Origin: Bacteroidales bacterium
GTDB taxonomy: Bacteria > Bacteroidota > Bacteroidia > Bacteroidales > PUMT01
Direction of reading: 5' to 3'
NCBI GenBank assembly: GCA_007133565.1
Contig: SLMM01000036.1
Coordinates: 1-58,431, forward strand
Length of the DNA: 58,431 nt
Shown here: in pieces, positions 8,659 to 17,372 of the stretch
Numbering within the stretch: position 1 is the first letter of the stretch
Layout of the letters: each line of letters begins with the position of its first letter
The notes under the pieces: model-generated
What the model was told of the DNA's origin: nothing
The model's input: only the letters and a program-made list of their open reading frames with translations
Databases searched by the model: none
Translations under genes and position numbers: made by a program

Positions 8659-9834
8659 ATGCAAATTTATCTGAAAAAACAGAAGTGGAAACTCGGCCTG
8701 TTTACGCTGGCGGTAATTATAGGGGTCACCTCTTTGCTGGTGACCGACAACCTGGTAAAGAATCTGGCACATGAGGAGAGAAAGAAGATGGAGCTGTGGG
8801 CAGAGGCTACAAGAATTATTGCCGATACTGAAACTGATTATCCGGATTTCACTTTTTTTCTCAGGGTTATCGAAGGCAATGAGACTGTTCCGGTGATTGT
8901 TGCCGCAGAAAATGGTGAGATCCTTGAGCACCGGAACCTTAATCCTGCCCGTACCGGGAATGAAGAATACCTTCAGAGGCAGCTTGAATCGATGAGGAAC
9001 AAAAATGAGCCGATCATTATCGAGTTTGAGGATGGTGTAAGGCAATTCATTTACTACAAGGATTCCAGGCTGCTGGTATGGCTGGTCTGGTATCCCTGGA
9101 TTCAGCTGCTGGTTATCTTCCTGTACCTTTTAATCGCCTATTATGCCTTCAGTATTTCACGTAAGGCGGAGCAAAACCAGGTATGGCTGGGCATGTCAAA
9201 AGAGACGGCCCATCAGCTTGGGACTCCCACCTCTTCGCTTATGGCCTGGCTTGAGCTGATGAAGGAAAAGGGTTATGAAAACGACATGCTTGCCGAACTT
9301 GAAAAGGATATCAGCCGGCTTGAAAAGATTACTGCCAGGTTTTCAAAGATAGGTTCCAGGCCGGTGCTTTCACCTGCCGATATAATTGAAGTAATTGACA
9401 ATACCGTCGATTATCTGAGAATACGGACTCCAAGGACTATATCAATCGAGCGGGATTATAACAGGTCGGCCCGGATTTTGGCACCTTTGAATGTGCCCCT
9501 GTTTGATTGGGTAATAGAAAATTTATGTAAAAATGCTTTGGATGCAATAGAAGGTGAAGGGATTGTCAGGATATCGGTCAGCGTTGCCGGTAACAGGGTT
9601 ACCATAGACATTGCCGATACCGGCAGGGGCATACCGAGGGGAAGGTTTAAAACCATATTCAAGCCCGGTTACACCACCCGACGCAATGGATGGGGTCTCG
9701 GTCTTTCGCTTTCGAAGAGGATCATTGAAGAGTACCACGGGGGCAGGATCTTTGTCCTGAATTCATCATTGAACAACGGGACAACGATGAGGATAGTCCT
9801 GAAGGGCGCAGCCCGGCAGGATAATAACAATTGA
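8659..9834 (+). CDS. membrane sensor histidine kinase
   Basis: This 391-residue kinase has membrane helices at about 12-29 and 139-164 flanking a roughly 110-residue periplasmic sensing region with no family I recognise. The H-box is the variant SKETAHQLGTPTSSL with phospho-His 185, a form common in Bacteroidota kinases. The ATPase domain has an N-box (NLCKNALDAIEG), G1 (DTGRGIP) and G2 (GWGLGLSLSK). No response regulator is encoded next to it, so the partner is elsewhere. It lies 48 nt after the AsmA-like gene and its stop is 2 nt from the U32 gene's ATG, implying translational coupling. The signal may be connected to the envelope, but that is inference from context. Confidence 0.9.
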   Translation: MQIYLKKQKWKLGLFTLAVIIGVTSLLVTDNLVKNLAHEERKKMELWAEATRIIADTETDYPDFTFFLRVIEGNETVPVIVAAENGEILEHRNLNPARTGNEEYLQRQLESMRNKNEPIIIEFEDGVRQFIYYKDSRLLVWLVWYPWIQLLVIFLYLLIAYYAFSISRKAEQNQVWLGMSKETAHQLGTPTSSLMAWLELMKEKGYENDMLAELEKDISRLEKITARFSKIGSRPVLSPADIIEVIDNTVDYLRIRTPRTISIERDYNRSARILAPLNVPLFDWVIENLCKNALDAIEGEGIVRISVSVAGNRVTIDIADTGRGIPRGRFKTIFKPGYTTRRNGWGLGLSLSKRIIEEYHGGRIFVLNSSLNNGTTMRIVLKGAARQDNNN

Positions 9835-9836
9835 CC

Positions 9837-11096
9837 ATGGCAAAAACGATTGGCGGTAAAAAGAGGGAAGATATTACTTTAATGTCACCGGCAGGCTCTT
9901 TCGAGTCACTGCAGGCGGCCTTGGATGCCGGAGCCGGGGCGGTCTATTTCGGGATCGGCAGCCTTAACATGCGGTCGCGCTCCAGCGGCAATTTTTCCAT
10001 TGATGACCTTGGAACGATAGCCTCATTGTGCCGGGAAAAAGCTGTTAAATCGTGCCTGACGCTTAATACCCTTATTTATGATGAAGACCATGGGGCAATG
10101 AGAGAAATGGTGACAGAGGCGAAGAAACATGGCATTTCTGCACTAATTGTAAGTGATGTTGCTGCCATGGAATATGCACATGCCATTGGTATGGAGCTCC
10201 ACCTCTCAACCCAGCTCAATATCGGGAACAGTGAGGCGGTAAGGTTCTTCTCACGGTATGCATCGGTAATAGTACTGGCAAGGGAGCTCAACCTCAACCA
10301 GGTCAGCAATATTGCCCGGGCGATTGAAAGGGATAACATAACAGGGCCTACAGGTGAAAGGGTCAGGCTTGAGATGTTCATACACGGTGCACTCTGTATG
10401 GCAGTATCCGGCAAATGCTATCTGAGCCTCCATGAAGCCGCGCTTTCGGCAAACAGGGGTTCGTGCCTTCAGATATGCCGGAGGGCTTATACAGTTACTG
10501 AAAAGGAAAGCGGCCGGCAGCTTAAAATAGATAATGAGTATATAATGTCGCCCAAAGATCTCTGTACAATCCATTTCCTTAACAAGATTGTTGATTCCGG
10601 AGCAGAAATACTGAAGATTGAGGGCAGGGCCCGTTCGCCCGAATATGTCAAGACAGTTACCGAATGCTATACCGAAGCCCTTGATGCTGTTTTTGACGGT
10701 ACTTATAATGAGGAAAGAATTGCAGGGTGGAGGGAGCGTCTTGAAACTGTCTTTAACCGGGGATTCTGGGATGGCTGGTACCTTGGCCGGCAACTCGGCG
10801 AGTGGAGCCATGTCTACGGGTCAAAAGCCAAAGCCAGAAAGACTTATGCCGGCAAGGCAACGAACTATTATGCCAGGCACGGCGTAGCGGAATTCCTCGT
10901 CGAAAACGATACTGTGAAGGAGGGCGACAGGATATTGATCATTGGCCCGACCACCGGAGTGATAGAGATGGAGATCAAAGGGATGCGGGACGATAACGGA
11001 CCGGCTGCCGAAGTTGGCAGGGGGAACAGCCTGGCATTCAAAACGCCCCGGGTTGTACGACGGTCTGACAAGCTTTATCTTGTAGTTTCCCGCTGA
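9837..11096 (+). CDS. peptidase U32 family protein, TrhP (YegQ)-like tRNA hydroxylation protein
   Basis: This is a U32-family protein of about 419 residues. TrhP (YegQ) members act in 5-hydroxyuridine formation at tRNA position 34; the longer RlhA acts on 23S rRNA. The family signature EMFIHGALCMAVSGKCYLS is present, followed by the cysteine cluster RGSCLQICRR. The N-terminus (LMSPAGSFESLQAAL) is the usual barrel start. The length is closer to TrhP than to RlhA (about 650), so TrhP is the better guess. The ATG at 9837 is preferred over a TTG two codons earlier; it sits 2 nt past the kinase stop. The gene ends 1 nt before the convergent stop of the 11.1-kb minus-strand gene. Confidence 0.8.
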   Translation: MAKTIGGKKREDITLMSPAGSFESLQAALDAGAGAVYFGIGSLNMRSRSSGNFSIDDLGTIASLCREKAVKSCLTLNTLIYDEDHGAMREMVTEAKKHGISALIVSDVAAMEYAHAIGMELHLSTQLNIGNSEAVRFFSRYASVIVLARELNLNQVSNIARAIERDNITGPTGERVRLEMFIHGALCMAVSGKCYLSLHEAALSANRGSCLQICRRAYTVTEKESGRQLKIDNEYIMSPKDLCTIHFLNKIVDSGAEILKIEGRARSPEYVKTVTECYTEALDAVFDGTYNEERIAGWRERLETVFNRGFWDGWYLGRQLGEWSHVYGSKAKARKTYAGKATNYYARHGVAEFLVENDTVKEGDRILIIGPTTGVIEMEIKGMRDDNGPAAEVGRGNSLAFKTPRVVRRSDKLYLVVSR

Positions 11097-11097
11097 T

Positions 11098-11820
11098 CTA
11101 TTGAAGGTGGTCGGGATGTGCAAGCTCATAAAGGTATTTCTTCCTTATGAACTGCATCTGCTCAAGTGTAAGGTCTATGCCGTAGATACGCACTACATCG
11201 ATTATGTCTCTGAGATACAGCGCCCCCAGTGCCGCGTCATAAGAGTAGTTTTCTATGTTGCCTCTGATATAGTAGGTGATTTTCTTGAAAAAGTCCCATT
11301 CGGGTTTATAGGGGATCTCAAAATAGTGCATTCTGGGTTCACTCTGGTCCTTGAAAATGTGATCATCGATCCTCTCAAGGGGAAAATATTTTCTGAGCTT
11401 AATAAGTGCATCACCAGTGAATTTCTTTTTCTTCATAAACTCAATACCTTCTGCAGAAAGAACTTCCTGCAGTTTGGGGATGCAGCCGAAGCAATCAAGT
11501 CCACGTGCCCGTATGAACTGGTATTCACTTCCGCGAAAGCTTACTTCACCGTAGCTTATATCCGATCCCTCAGGGAACATGCCCTTTACCTTTTTCCCTT
11601 TCCGGAGAAGCTCCTCACCGTCATAACGGCGTGCCGTAACAAGGTATATGCTGTTGGGGACAGGATTCTCGGGAAGGTTGCTGCCATGATAGCCCGGGAA
11701 GGGATGGGAGCTTTCAAGCACAAGGGTATTTGTCATGATGTTGTGCTCAACATTCACCAGGTATTCCTCCTTGGTTATACTGCCGGCAGTCTTTATGATC
11801 TGGTCCTCCGTATGGTTCAT
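11098..11820 (-). CDS. conserved-looking protein of unknown function
   Basis: I do not recognise this 240-residue protein. It has no signal peptide or membrane helix, so it is probably cytoplasmic. Visible traits are a HPFPGYHG stretch (39-46), a basic RKGKKVKG patch (73-80), a CFGC pair (Cys110, Cys113) that could bind metal or form a disulfide, and a Tyr- and Ile-rich helical C-terminal half. Codon use resembles the neighbouring genes, and a well-formed Bacteroidota-type promoter lies directly upstream (11851-11882), so it is likely a real gene transcribed on its own. It ends tail to tail with the U32 gene and follows a hybrid sensor kinase on the same strand. No function is proposed. Confidence 0.75.
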   Translation of the reverse strand: MNHTEDQIIKTAGSITKEEYLVNVEHNIMTNTLVLESSHPFPGYHGSNLPENPVPNSIYLVTARRYDGEELLRKGKKVKGMFPEGSDISYGEVSFRGSEYQFIRARGLDCFGCIPKLQEVLSAEGIEFMKKKKFTGDALIKLRKYFPLERIDDHIFKDQSEPRMHYFEIPYKPEWDFFKKITYYIRGNIENYSYDAALGALYLRDIIDVVRIYGIDLTLEQMQFIRKKYLYELAHPDHLQ

Positions 11821-11850
11821 GGGAATTCTGTTTTAAGTGACACCTGGTTA

Positions 11851-11882
11851 CAAAAATAGGCAAACCGGCCAAATAAGTCAAT
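11851..11882 (-). promoter_or_regulatory. Bacteroidota-type promoter for the unknown 240-residue protein
   Basis: On the minus strand ATTG (11882-11879), a 20-nt spacer and a perfect TATTTTTG (11858-11851) form a -33/-7 pair. The predicted start near 11844 leaves a leader of about 24 nt before the ATG at 11820. Confidence 0.55.
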
Positions 11883-11892
11883 AATTGGGATT

Positions 11893-14724
11893 TTACTTCC
11901 CTTCGTCCGAGAAATTTTTGATGAGGATGTTCTTCAGAAGCTCTATGCGGACCGGCTTGGGGACAAAATCGTTCATTCCCGCCCCGATTGCCTCTGTTTT
12001 GTCGGTTTCGGATGCATTTGCCGTCATGGCCACTATAGGCATCCTGTATCCCAGTTTCCTGATGTCGTAAGTTGCATCCAGCCCGTTTTTTTCGGGCATG
12101 TTTATATCCATGAATACAATGTCGTAATCCTTCTGCCTGACCTTATCGACCGCCTCTTTACCATTGGATGCAAGATCTACGTCATAGCCAATGCTTTTAA
12201 AAAGTGATTGTGCCACAATCTGGTTAACATGGTTGTCTTCGGCTACAAGTATATTCAGTCCCGGTTTTGTCTTTTTGGAGTGCGGAGTCTTTGCCGAGGG
12301 TATTGCTACATGGAGGAAGTTGTTCTGAATTATATCGAAGATTTCTGAGGCATCGTAAGGTTCTATCAGGTAATGGTCAGCCCCGAAACGCCTGCTTTTA
12401 ATGAAATTGCCCGGTTTGTTGACAGAACTGATAATTATGATCAGGTATTTTTCATCGAGACGGTTTTCGTGAAGTTTTCGGGTAATGGAAAAGCCATTGC
12501 TCTTTTCGGAATCGACAATTACGATTATGGAATAGTCCTGGCGCGGATCGTCTCCGGTATTTTTGAGGACATCAATAGTCGTTTCGTTAAATACGGTGGT
12601 TTCACACGAAATTTCCATTTTGCGCAACATTTCGTTAATCCCGGGCTTGGCTTCACCCGGTTCGGACAGCACCAGTGCACGGATGTCCTTGTAGTTTTTG
12701 ATATGGTCGATGCGCAGTTTCTTTGCCGATATTTCGTTCGAATAAACCTGAATTGTGAATATTACCCGGGTGCCCGGCCATCCTTTAGGTGCCCTGCTGC
12801 TCAGGGGGCTTTCAATTCTCATGTCGCCCTTCATCAGCCTGACAAGCTGGCGGGTCTTATTAAGCCCGAAATTTCCCGAAGAAAAATTATCCGGCAACTT
12901 CTCCTTGTTGTTGAATGCATCAACCATCCCGGCCGGTATTCCGGTACCGGTATCTTCAATTTTGACTCTGAGAGTTATATTGCCTCCCTTCTGTTTAGCT
13001 GTTTCAAAAATCAGCCGGATCTCCCCCTCACGGGTGTATTTTAGCGAATTACTCAGCAGGTTTGTAATTACCTGGCGGAGGTGGAAAGGGTCGCCTATAA
13101 GGTTTTTTGGTATATTCTCGGCAATTCTTGTTTTAAGTTTCAGGCCCTTCTCCTGCGCCTTTGTCCTGACAGGCCTGACTGCCAGGTCAATCTCCTCATG
13201 GAGGGCAAAAGGTATCTCTTCAACTAATGTTTTGTTATCTTCAAAACTGGAAAAGTCCATAATGTCGTTAACTACCAGCAAAATATCTTCGCAGCAGCGC
13301 TTTATGATATCGGTTTTTTCATGCTCCGCAGAACCGGGCTTCATCTCTTCCTCAAGTGTGGCGGCCATGTGAAGTATACCATTCAGGGGGTTACGTATGT
13401 CATGGCTTATCCTTTTCAGGAACTCCGTTTTTGCCTCTCCGAAAAGGTACTCGTTTTTGCGGGCCTGTTCGATCGGGCTTATGTTGACAAACGCATCGAC
13501 AAATACCTTTTCTCCCATAAACCTGGCCGGGATCTCCCTTTTATAGAGTATTACCTCGTTTTCATCCGAATCGTAATAGACATACTCATTGGTTCTTTCT
13601 TCCCGGTCGTGGGACTTGTTGCCTGCGTAATTCCTGTGGAGAAAGAACATGTTTGAAAAATCCTTGCCTATGACCATTTCCGGGTTTTCTATCCCCAGGA
13701 TCTCTGTTGCGGTGCTGTTGATCATTCTTACCCTGTTGTCGGTTGCCTTGATGATTATTCCCACCGGAAGGGATTCGAACAACTGTTTTAAGGACTGTTC
13801 CGAATCGCGCGACTTTTGTTTTTCCCTTCTCTCATTCCTTATGAACCAGAGAAAAAACAATATCAGGATGACCAGCACTATAAAAGTTGCTGCGGCTATG
13901 GTCAGTATGCTGTTAATTATATAGGAGATCACAATGCTGGTGTCGAGAGAGAAAACTACAAGCATTTCCCTGTGCAATATTTTTACCGGGTACCAGGCTG
14001 AGATCACTCTGCGTGATAACCCGGGCTCTTCAATCTTGTGGATAAGTGTCTTTGCGTTTCCGTCTTCCGGCCATTTCTCTGCAATCAGCCGGGAGGAGGT
14101 CATATTCGGTACGCCTGAAACAAAATTGCTGAATACAGTTTCACCCTCCCTGTTGATGATCCATTGCCAGAGAATATTCTCAATATGAAAATTGGAAAAT
14201 ACTGACCCGATATATCTTTTTGCATCAATTCTGATAACCAGGTTGGCCGCAACCCTGTTGTCCCTGAAAGCGGGCAGTACGAAAACCGATTCATCATCGT
14301 AGTCATCCATGCTTTCAATATCGTACAGCTCGCGCTGCAACCTCGAGCGGTATATATCAGTAATCAGATTATTGTTCCTGTCTTTGAATATACTGAAGGC
14401 ATTATTTTCGTCGTCATATAGAGAAATACTGGTTATAAGCTGCAGATATTTGGAAAAGAACACCTCCATTTTCCTGATGCTGCTTTCCCTTATGGCCGGA
14501 TCGCGGAAGAACTCCGACATATCTTCCGTAAACAGGATGTAATTGAGTTCATTCATGAAATTAGAAACATGCTGCTCAATCTCCCAGCTGCATATTTCGG
14601 TCTGACGAACCAGCATGTTCTCCTGGAAATTGACCTGCTGCCTGTAAATGTTCAGGTAGTAATAGATGTTTGCGGCAACAAGCACCAGGAAAATAACTGA
14701 AAGCAAAAAGTAGATTTTTCTCAT
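11893..14724 (-). CDS. hybrid sensor histidine kinase with PAS, degenerate receiver and C-terminal receiver
   Basis: This is a 943-residue membrane sensor. Helices at 4-26 and about 265-294 enclose a periplasmic sensing domain (27-264). A PAS-like domain follows (about 308-415), then HisKA with FLKRISHDIRNPLNG (phospho-His 441). The ATPase domain has NLLSNSLKYT (555-564) and DTGTGIP (591-597). A receiver-like domain at about 680-805 has a possible Asp738 but lacks the usual DxxMP context. The C-terminal receiver (823-935) has NILVAEDN, phospho-Asp 873 in FMDINMP, TA at 901-902 and Lys923. There is no Hpt domain and no DNA-binding output, so the phosphoryl group must pass to a separate protein or the kinase acts through partners. 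Signal and regulon are unknown. Confidence 0.9.
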   Translation of the reverse strand: MRKIYFLLSVIFLVLVAANIYYYLNIYRQQVNFQENMLVRQTEICSWEIEQHVSNFMNELNYILFTEDMSEFFRDPAIRESSIRKMEVFFSKYLQLITSISLYDDENNAFSIFKDRNNNLITDIYRSRLQRELYDIESMDDYDDESVFVLPAFRDNRVAANLVIRIDAKRYIGSVFSNFHIENILWQWIINREGETVFSNFVSGVPNMTSSRLIAEKWPEDGNAKTLIHKIEEPGLSRRVISAWYPVKILHREMLVVFSLDTSIVISYIINSILTIAAATFIVLVILILFFLWFIRNERREKQKSRDSEQSLKQLFESLPVGIIIKATDNRVRMINSTATEILGIENPEMVIGKDFSNMFFLHRNYAGNKSHDREERTNEYVYYDSDENEVILYKREIPARFMGEKVFVDAFVNISPIEQARKNEYLFGEAKTEFLKRISHDIRNPLNGILHMAATLEEEMKPGSAEHEKTDIIKRCCEDILLVVNDIMDFSSFEDNKTLVEEIPFALHEEIDLAVRPVRTKAQEKGLKLKTRIAENIPKNLIGDPFHLRQVITNLLSNSLKYTREGEIRLIFETAKQKGGNITLRVKIEDTGTGIPAGMVDAFNNKEKLPDNFSSGNFGLNKTRQLVRLMKGDMRIESPLSSRAPKGWPGTRVIFTIQVYSNEISAKKLRIDHIKNYKDIRALVLSEPGEAKPGINEMLRKMEISCETTVFNETTIDVLKNTGDDPRQDYSIIVIVDSEKSNGFSITRKLHENRLDEKYLIIIISSVNKPGNFIKSRRFGADHYLIEPYDASEIFDIIQNNFLHVAIPSAKTPHSKKTKPGLNILVAEDNHVNQIVAQSLFKSIGYDVDLASNGKEAVDKVRQKDYDIVFMDINMPEKNGLDATYDIRKLGYRMPIVAMTANASETDKTEAIGAGMNDFVPKPVRIELLKNILIKNFSDEGK

Positions 14725-14748
14725 TTAGTGGCACTAATGATCCGGCAA

Positions 14749-14775
14749 GTTAAAAAATAATAATAAAAAACAAAA
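14749..14775 (-). promoter_or_regulatory. possible promoter for the hybrid kinase
   Basis: In the 60-nt gap between rsgA and the kinase, the minus strand reads TTTG, an 18-nt A/T-only spacer, then TAACTTGC (6 of 8 matches to TAnnTTTG). It is a weak match, but the position is reasonable for a start about 20 nt before the kinase ATG. Confidence 0.3.
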
Positions 14776-14784
14776 GCGGGCGGT

Positions 14785-15726
14785 TCAGTAGCGGGTTGTC
14801 CGGTATTTACCGGTGTCGTCGTAGTAAAGGCTCAGGTAGCTTTCATACCGGCTCATCGCGAGTTTGCCTTCTTCTGCGGCTTGCTTTACTGCGCAGCCGG
14901 GTTCGTTTGTGTGGAGGCAGTTATAATACCGGCAGTTCTCTGAAAGAGCAAAAATTTCGGGAAAGAAGTGGGAAAGCTCGTCCTTATCCATTTTTATTAT
15001 CCCGAAACCTTTTATTCCGGGGGTGTCTATGATGAAGCCACCTGTTGCCAGCTCAAACATTTCTGAAAATGTTGTTGTATGCCTCCCTGTCTTGTGAAGT
15101 TCTGAAACAGGCCTTGTTTTGAGGTTAAGGGCCGGGTCAATCGCGTTTATTACAGACGATTTGCCCACTCCTGAATTACCTGCCAGCAGGCTGGTCCGGC
15201 CTTTCATTCTGGAGGCAAGCTCATCAAGCCCCCTTCTCTCAACAGCTGATGTCATGACCGATTCATAGCCTATTTGCCCGTACATACCTGCCAGCTCCTC
15301 CATTTCGTCTGTAAGCTCTTCATCATAAAGGTCTGTTTTATTAAAAACAATAACCGCCGGAATTTCATAAGCTTCGCACGTGGCCAGGAACCTGTCAATA
15401 AACCTGAGCGTTGTCCTTGGCAGTGTAAGCGAGATCATCAGGAATGCCTGGTCGAGGTTCGCGGCGAGCACATGGACCTCTTTCGACAGCTTTGAAGCTT
15501 TACGTATGATGTAGTTTTTCCTGTCGAGTATTTCGGTTATTACCCCGGCATTTTCATTTTCAAGCCGGTAGAACATAACATTGTCTCCCACTGCCACCGG
15601 GTTGGTGCTGCGTATGCCGCTGGTGCGCAGCTTCCCTTTTATCTTACATGGCACTGCTTCTTTGTTTTCATCAAGTACCGTGTGCCAGCTACCGGTTGTT
15701 TTTATTACTACTCCTTTTTCCAACAA
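14785..15726 (-). CDS. rsgA: small ribosomal subunit biogenesis GTPase RsgA
   Basis: This is a circularly permuted GTPase that helps late maturation of the 30S subunit. The 313-residue protein has the permuted motif order: G4 NKTD (129-132), G1 GNSGVGKS (183-190), the switch GRHTTT (214-219) and G3 DTPG (234-237). An OB-fold N-domain precedes them, and a C-terminal zinc site uses C265, C270, H272 and C278 (NCLHTNEPGC). No in-frame ATG is available near the family N-terminus, and the frame starts with TTG at 15726, so a TTG start is likely. It lies between the diphosphoglycerate-synthetase-like gene and the hybrid kinase on the same strand. Confidence 0.95.
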   Translation of the reverse strand: MLEKGVVIKTTGSWHTVLDENKEAVPCKIKGKLRTSGIRSTNPVAVGDNVMFYRLENENAGVITEILDRKNYIIRKASKLSKEVHVLAANLDQAFLMISLTLPRTTLRFIDRFLATCEAYEIPAVIVFNKTDLYDEELTDEMEELAGMYGQIGYESVMTSAVERRGLDELASRMKGRTSLLAGNSGVGKSSVINAIDPALNLKTRPVSELHKTGRHTTTFSEMFELATGGFIIDTPGIKGFGIIKMDKDELSHFFPEIFALSENCRYYNCLHTNEPGCAVKQAAEEGKLAMSRYESYLSLYYDDTGKYRTTRY

Positions 15727-15795
15727 CTACATTTTTGATCTTCATTTTGCCGGTGATCCCTGTTACATTAAAAATTTTATTTCCCTTTCGGGGAT

Positions 15796-17136
15796 TTATA
15801 TCCTGCCGGTAATACCTTTCCTTTCAAGAAAACTCCCTATCAGGTCATCCAGGTCAGGCTTACCGATCTCCTGCAGGTCATAATTCACTTTGGTTGCCGG
15901 TTTGTTTATCCTGACTATCCTTCCCAGGTCTATCGGGGTTGCTATTATTACGGCGTCACAGTCTGTATTGTTAATGGTCTGCTCAAGGTCCTTTATCTGT
16001 TCCTTGCCGTATCCCATAGCCGGCAGAAGGGTGCCGATACCCGGATATGTTTCAAAAGTCTCCTTCAGCCTGCCAACCAGGTAGGGCCTGGGATCAACAA
16101 GCTGACCGGCACCGAACTTTCTTGCAGCGAATATACCGGGCCCCACTTTCATATTACCGTGGGTAGTTGTCGGCCCATCTTCGATTACAAGCACTCTTTT
16201 TCCCCTAATCACCTCAGGGTCAGATGCCAATATGGGGTAAGCGGCATCAACCACGACAGCATCCGGGTTTACCTTCCGGATGTTTTCCCGAAGGATCTGG
16301 ACATTATCTGGGCTTGCACTGTCTATTTTGTTTATCACTACAATATCTGCCCTTCTGAGATTCACTTCGCCGGGGTAATAGCTGAGCTCGTGACCGGCCC
16401 TGTGCGGATCGGTGACCGTGATCATCAGGTCCGGCCTGATAAACGGAAAGTCATTGTTGCCTCCGTCCCACAATATTATATCAGCCTCTTTTTCTGCCTC
16501 ATTAAGTATGGCCTGATAATCGGCACCTGAATATATAACATTCCCGTTTGTTACATAATGCTCATATTCTTCCATCTCTTCAATGGTGCAATTGTTTTTT
16601 TCCATGTCTTCGATCGTCTCATACCGTTGTACTTTTTGAAGTTCCAGGTCTCCATACGGCATCGGGTGCCTTATGGCTACTACCTTAATGCCCCGGCCAT
16701 TCAGGATTCTGACAATTTTTCCCGATGTTTTGCTTTTACCGCAACCTGTCCTGACTGCACCTACTGCGATTACCGTCTTTTTGCTCTTTATCTGCGTATG
16801 TGCAGGGCCGAGCATAAGAAAGTCAGCTCCCGCTGCATTAACAATGGCACTCACCGACATGACCTCCTGGTATGAGATATCCGAATAAGAAAAGGTGCAT
16901 ATATGTGCGTTAAGTTCAGGTATCAGTTGGGCCAGCTCATACTGCGGGTAAATCGGGATTCCTTCAGGGTAATTCGCCCCGGCAAGTTCAGCCGGGTATT
17001 TTCTGCTTTCAATTCCGGGTATCTGGGTTGCTGTAAATGCCACGACGTTATAATCTTCATTGTCGCGGTAAAAGGTATTGAAGTTATGAAAGTCTCTTCC
17101 GGCTGCACCTATTATGATTACGTTTTTCCTTGACAT
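15796..17136 (-). CDS. cyclic 2,3-diphosphoglycerate synthetase-like P-loop protein
   Basis: This 446-residue P-loop NTPase resembles archaeal cyclic 2,3-diphosphoglycerate synthetase and its many bacterial homologues of unclear role. The N-terminal part (MSRKNVIIIGAAGRDFHNFN) is a Rossmann-like domain. The P-loop is GAVRTGCGKSKTS (126-138), followed by a Walker-B-like LWDGGNNDFPF and an NKIDS sequence typical of GTPase-type base recognition. The archaeal enzyme makes an intramolecular phosphoanhydride from 2,3-diphosphoglycerate; whether this bacterial protein does so is unknown. It is followed by rsgA 69 nt later and faces the acpH-like gene across a 236-nt AT-rich spacer. None of the purine-catabolism genes that sometimes accompany such homologues are present here. 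Confidence 0.75.
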   Translation of the reverse strand: MSRKNVIIIGAAGRDFHNFNTFYRDNEDYNVVAFTATQIPGIESRKYPAELAGANYPEGIPIYPQYELAQLIPELNAHICTFSYSDISYQEVMSVSAIVNAAGADFLMLGPAHTQIKSKKTVIAVGAVRTGCGKSKTSGKIVRILNGRGIKVVAIRHPMPYGDLELQKVQRYETIEDMEKNNCTIEEMEEYEHYVTNGNVIYSGADYQAILNEAEKEADIILWDGGNNDFPFIRPDLMITVTDPHRAGHELSYYPGEVNLRRADIVVINKIDSASPDNVQILRENIRKVNPDAVVVDAAYPILASDPEVIRGKRVLVIEDGPTTTHGNMKVGPGIFAARKFGAGQLVDPRPYLVGRLKETFETYPGIGTLLPAMGYGKEQIKDLEQTINNTDCDAVIIATPIDLGRIVRINKPATKVNYDLQEIGKPDLDDLIGSFLERKGITGRI

Positions 17137-17372
17137 AAAACAGATTTTAATTAAATAATTGTAAAGATAATTTTTTCAGATTATCAACAGTTAATCTTTC
17201 AATATGCTGTATACCATCAAATGGGCATATTTTATCATCAGGCAGAATATTTTTACCGAATAATTTTCAAAAAAGTTCAAAAACATACCTGCGTGTTTAA
17301 TTGTTTCACTGTTTTATCATTATCTTTAGTGGAATTATTGAACGGATATCAACTATTTATCAATCAGGGAAA
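17137..17372. promoter_or_regulatory. divergent AT-rich spacer between the cDPGS-like and acpH-like genes
   Basis: This 236-nt spacer separates two divergent genes. On the minus strand TATCTTTA, about 30 nt before the cDPGS-like ATG, is 7 of 8 to the -7 consensus. On the plus strand TATCTTTA (about 17322-17329), with a TTG 17 nt upstream, could serve the acpH-like gene. No RNA gene or repeat is visible. Confidence 0.35.

Noticed and set aside
11101..11859. 252-codon plus-strand open frame opposite the unknown 240-residue protein
   Set aside because: The minus-strand frame has natural composition, a proper ATG and a promoter; the plus-strand protein is Cys- and Phe-rich with no recognisable pattern.
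12373..13372. Long plus-strand frames opposite the hybrid kinase
   Set aside because: They are complementary to well-defined HisKA, ATPase and receiver domains and show no protein-like motifs.
17301..17372. N-terminal extension of the AcpH-like protein
   Set aside because: The extra 24 residues are hydrophobic and unlike the family, which starts at NFLAH; the TTG at 17373 has a purine-rich sequence before it.
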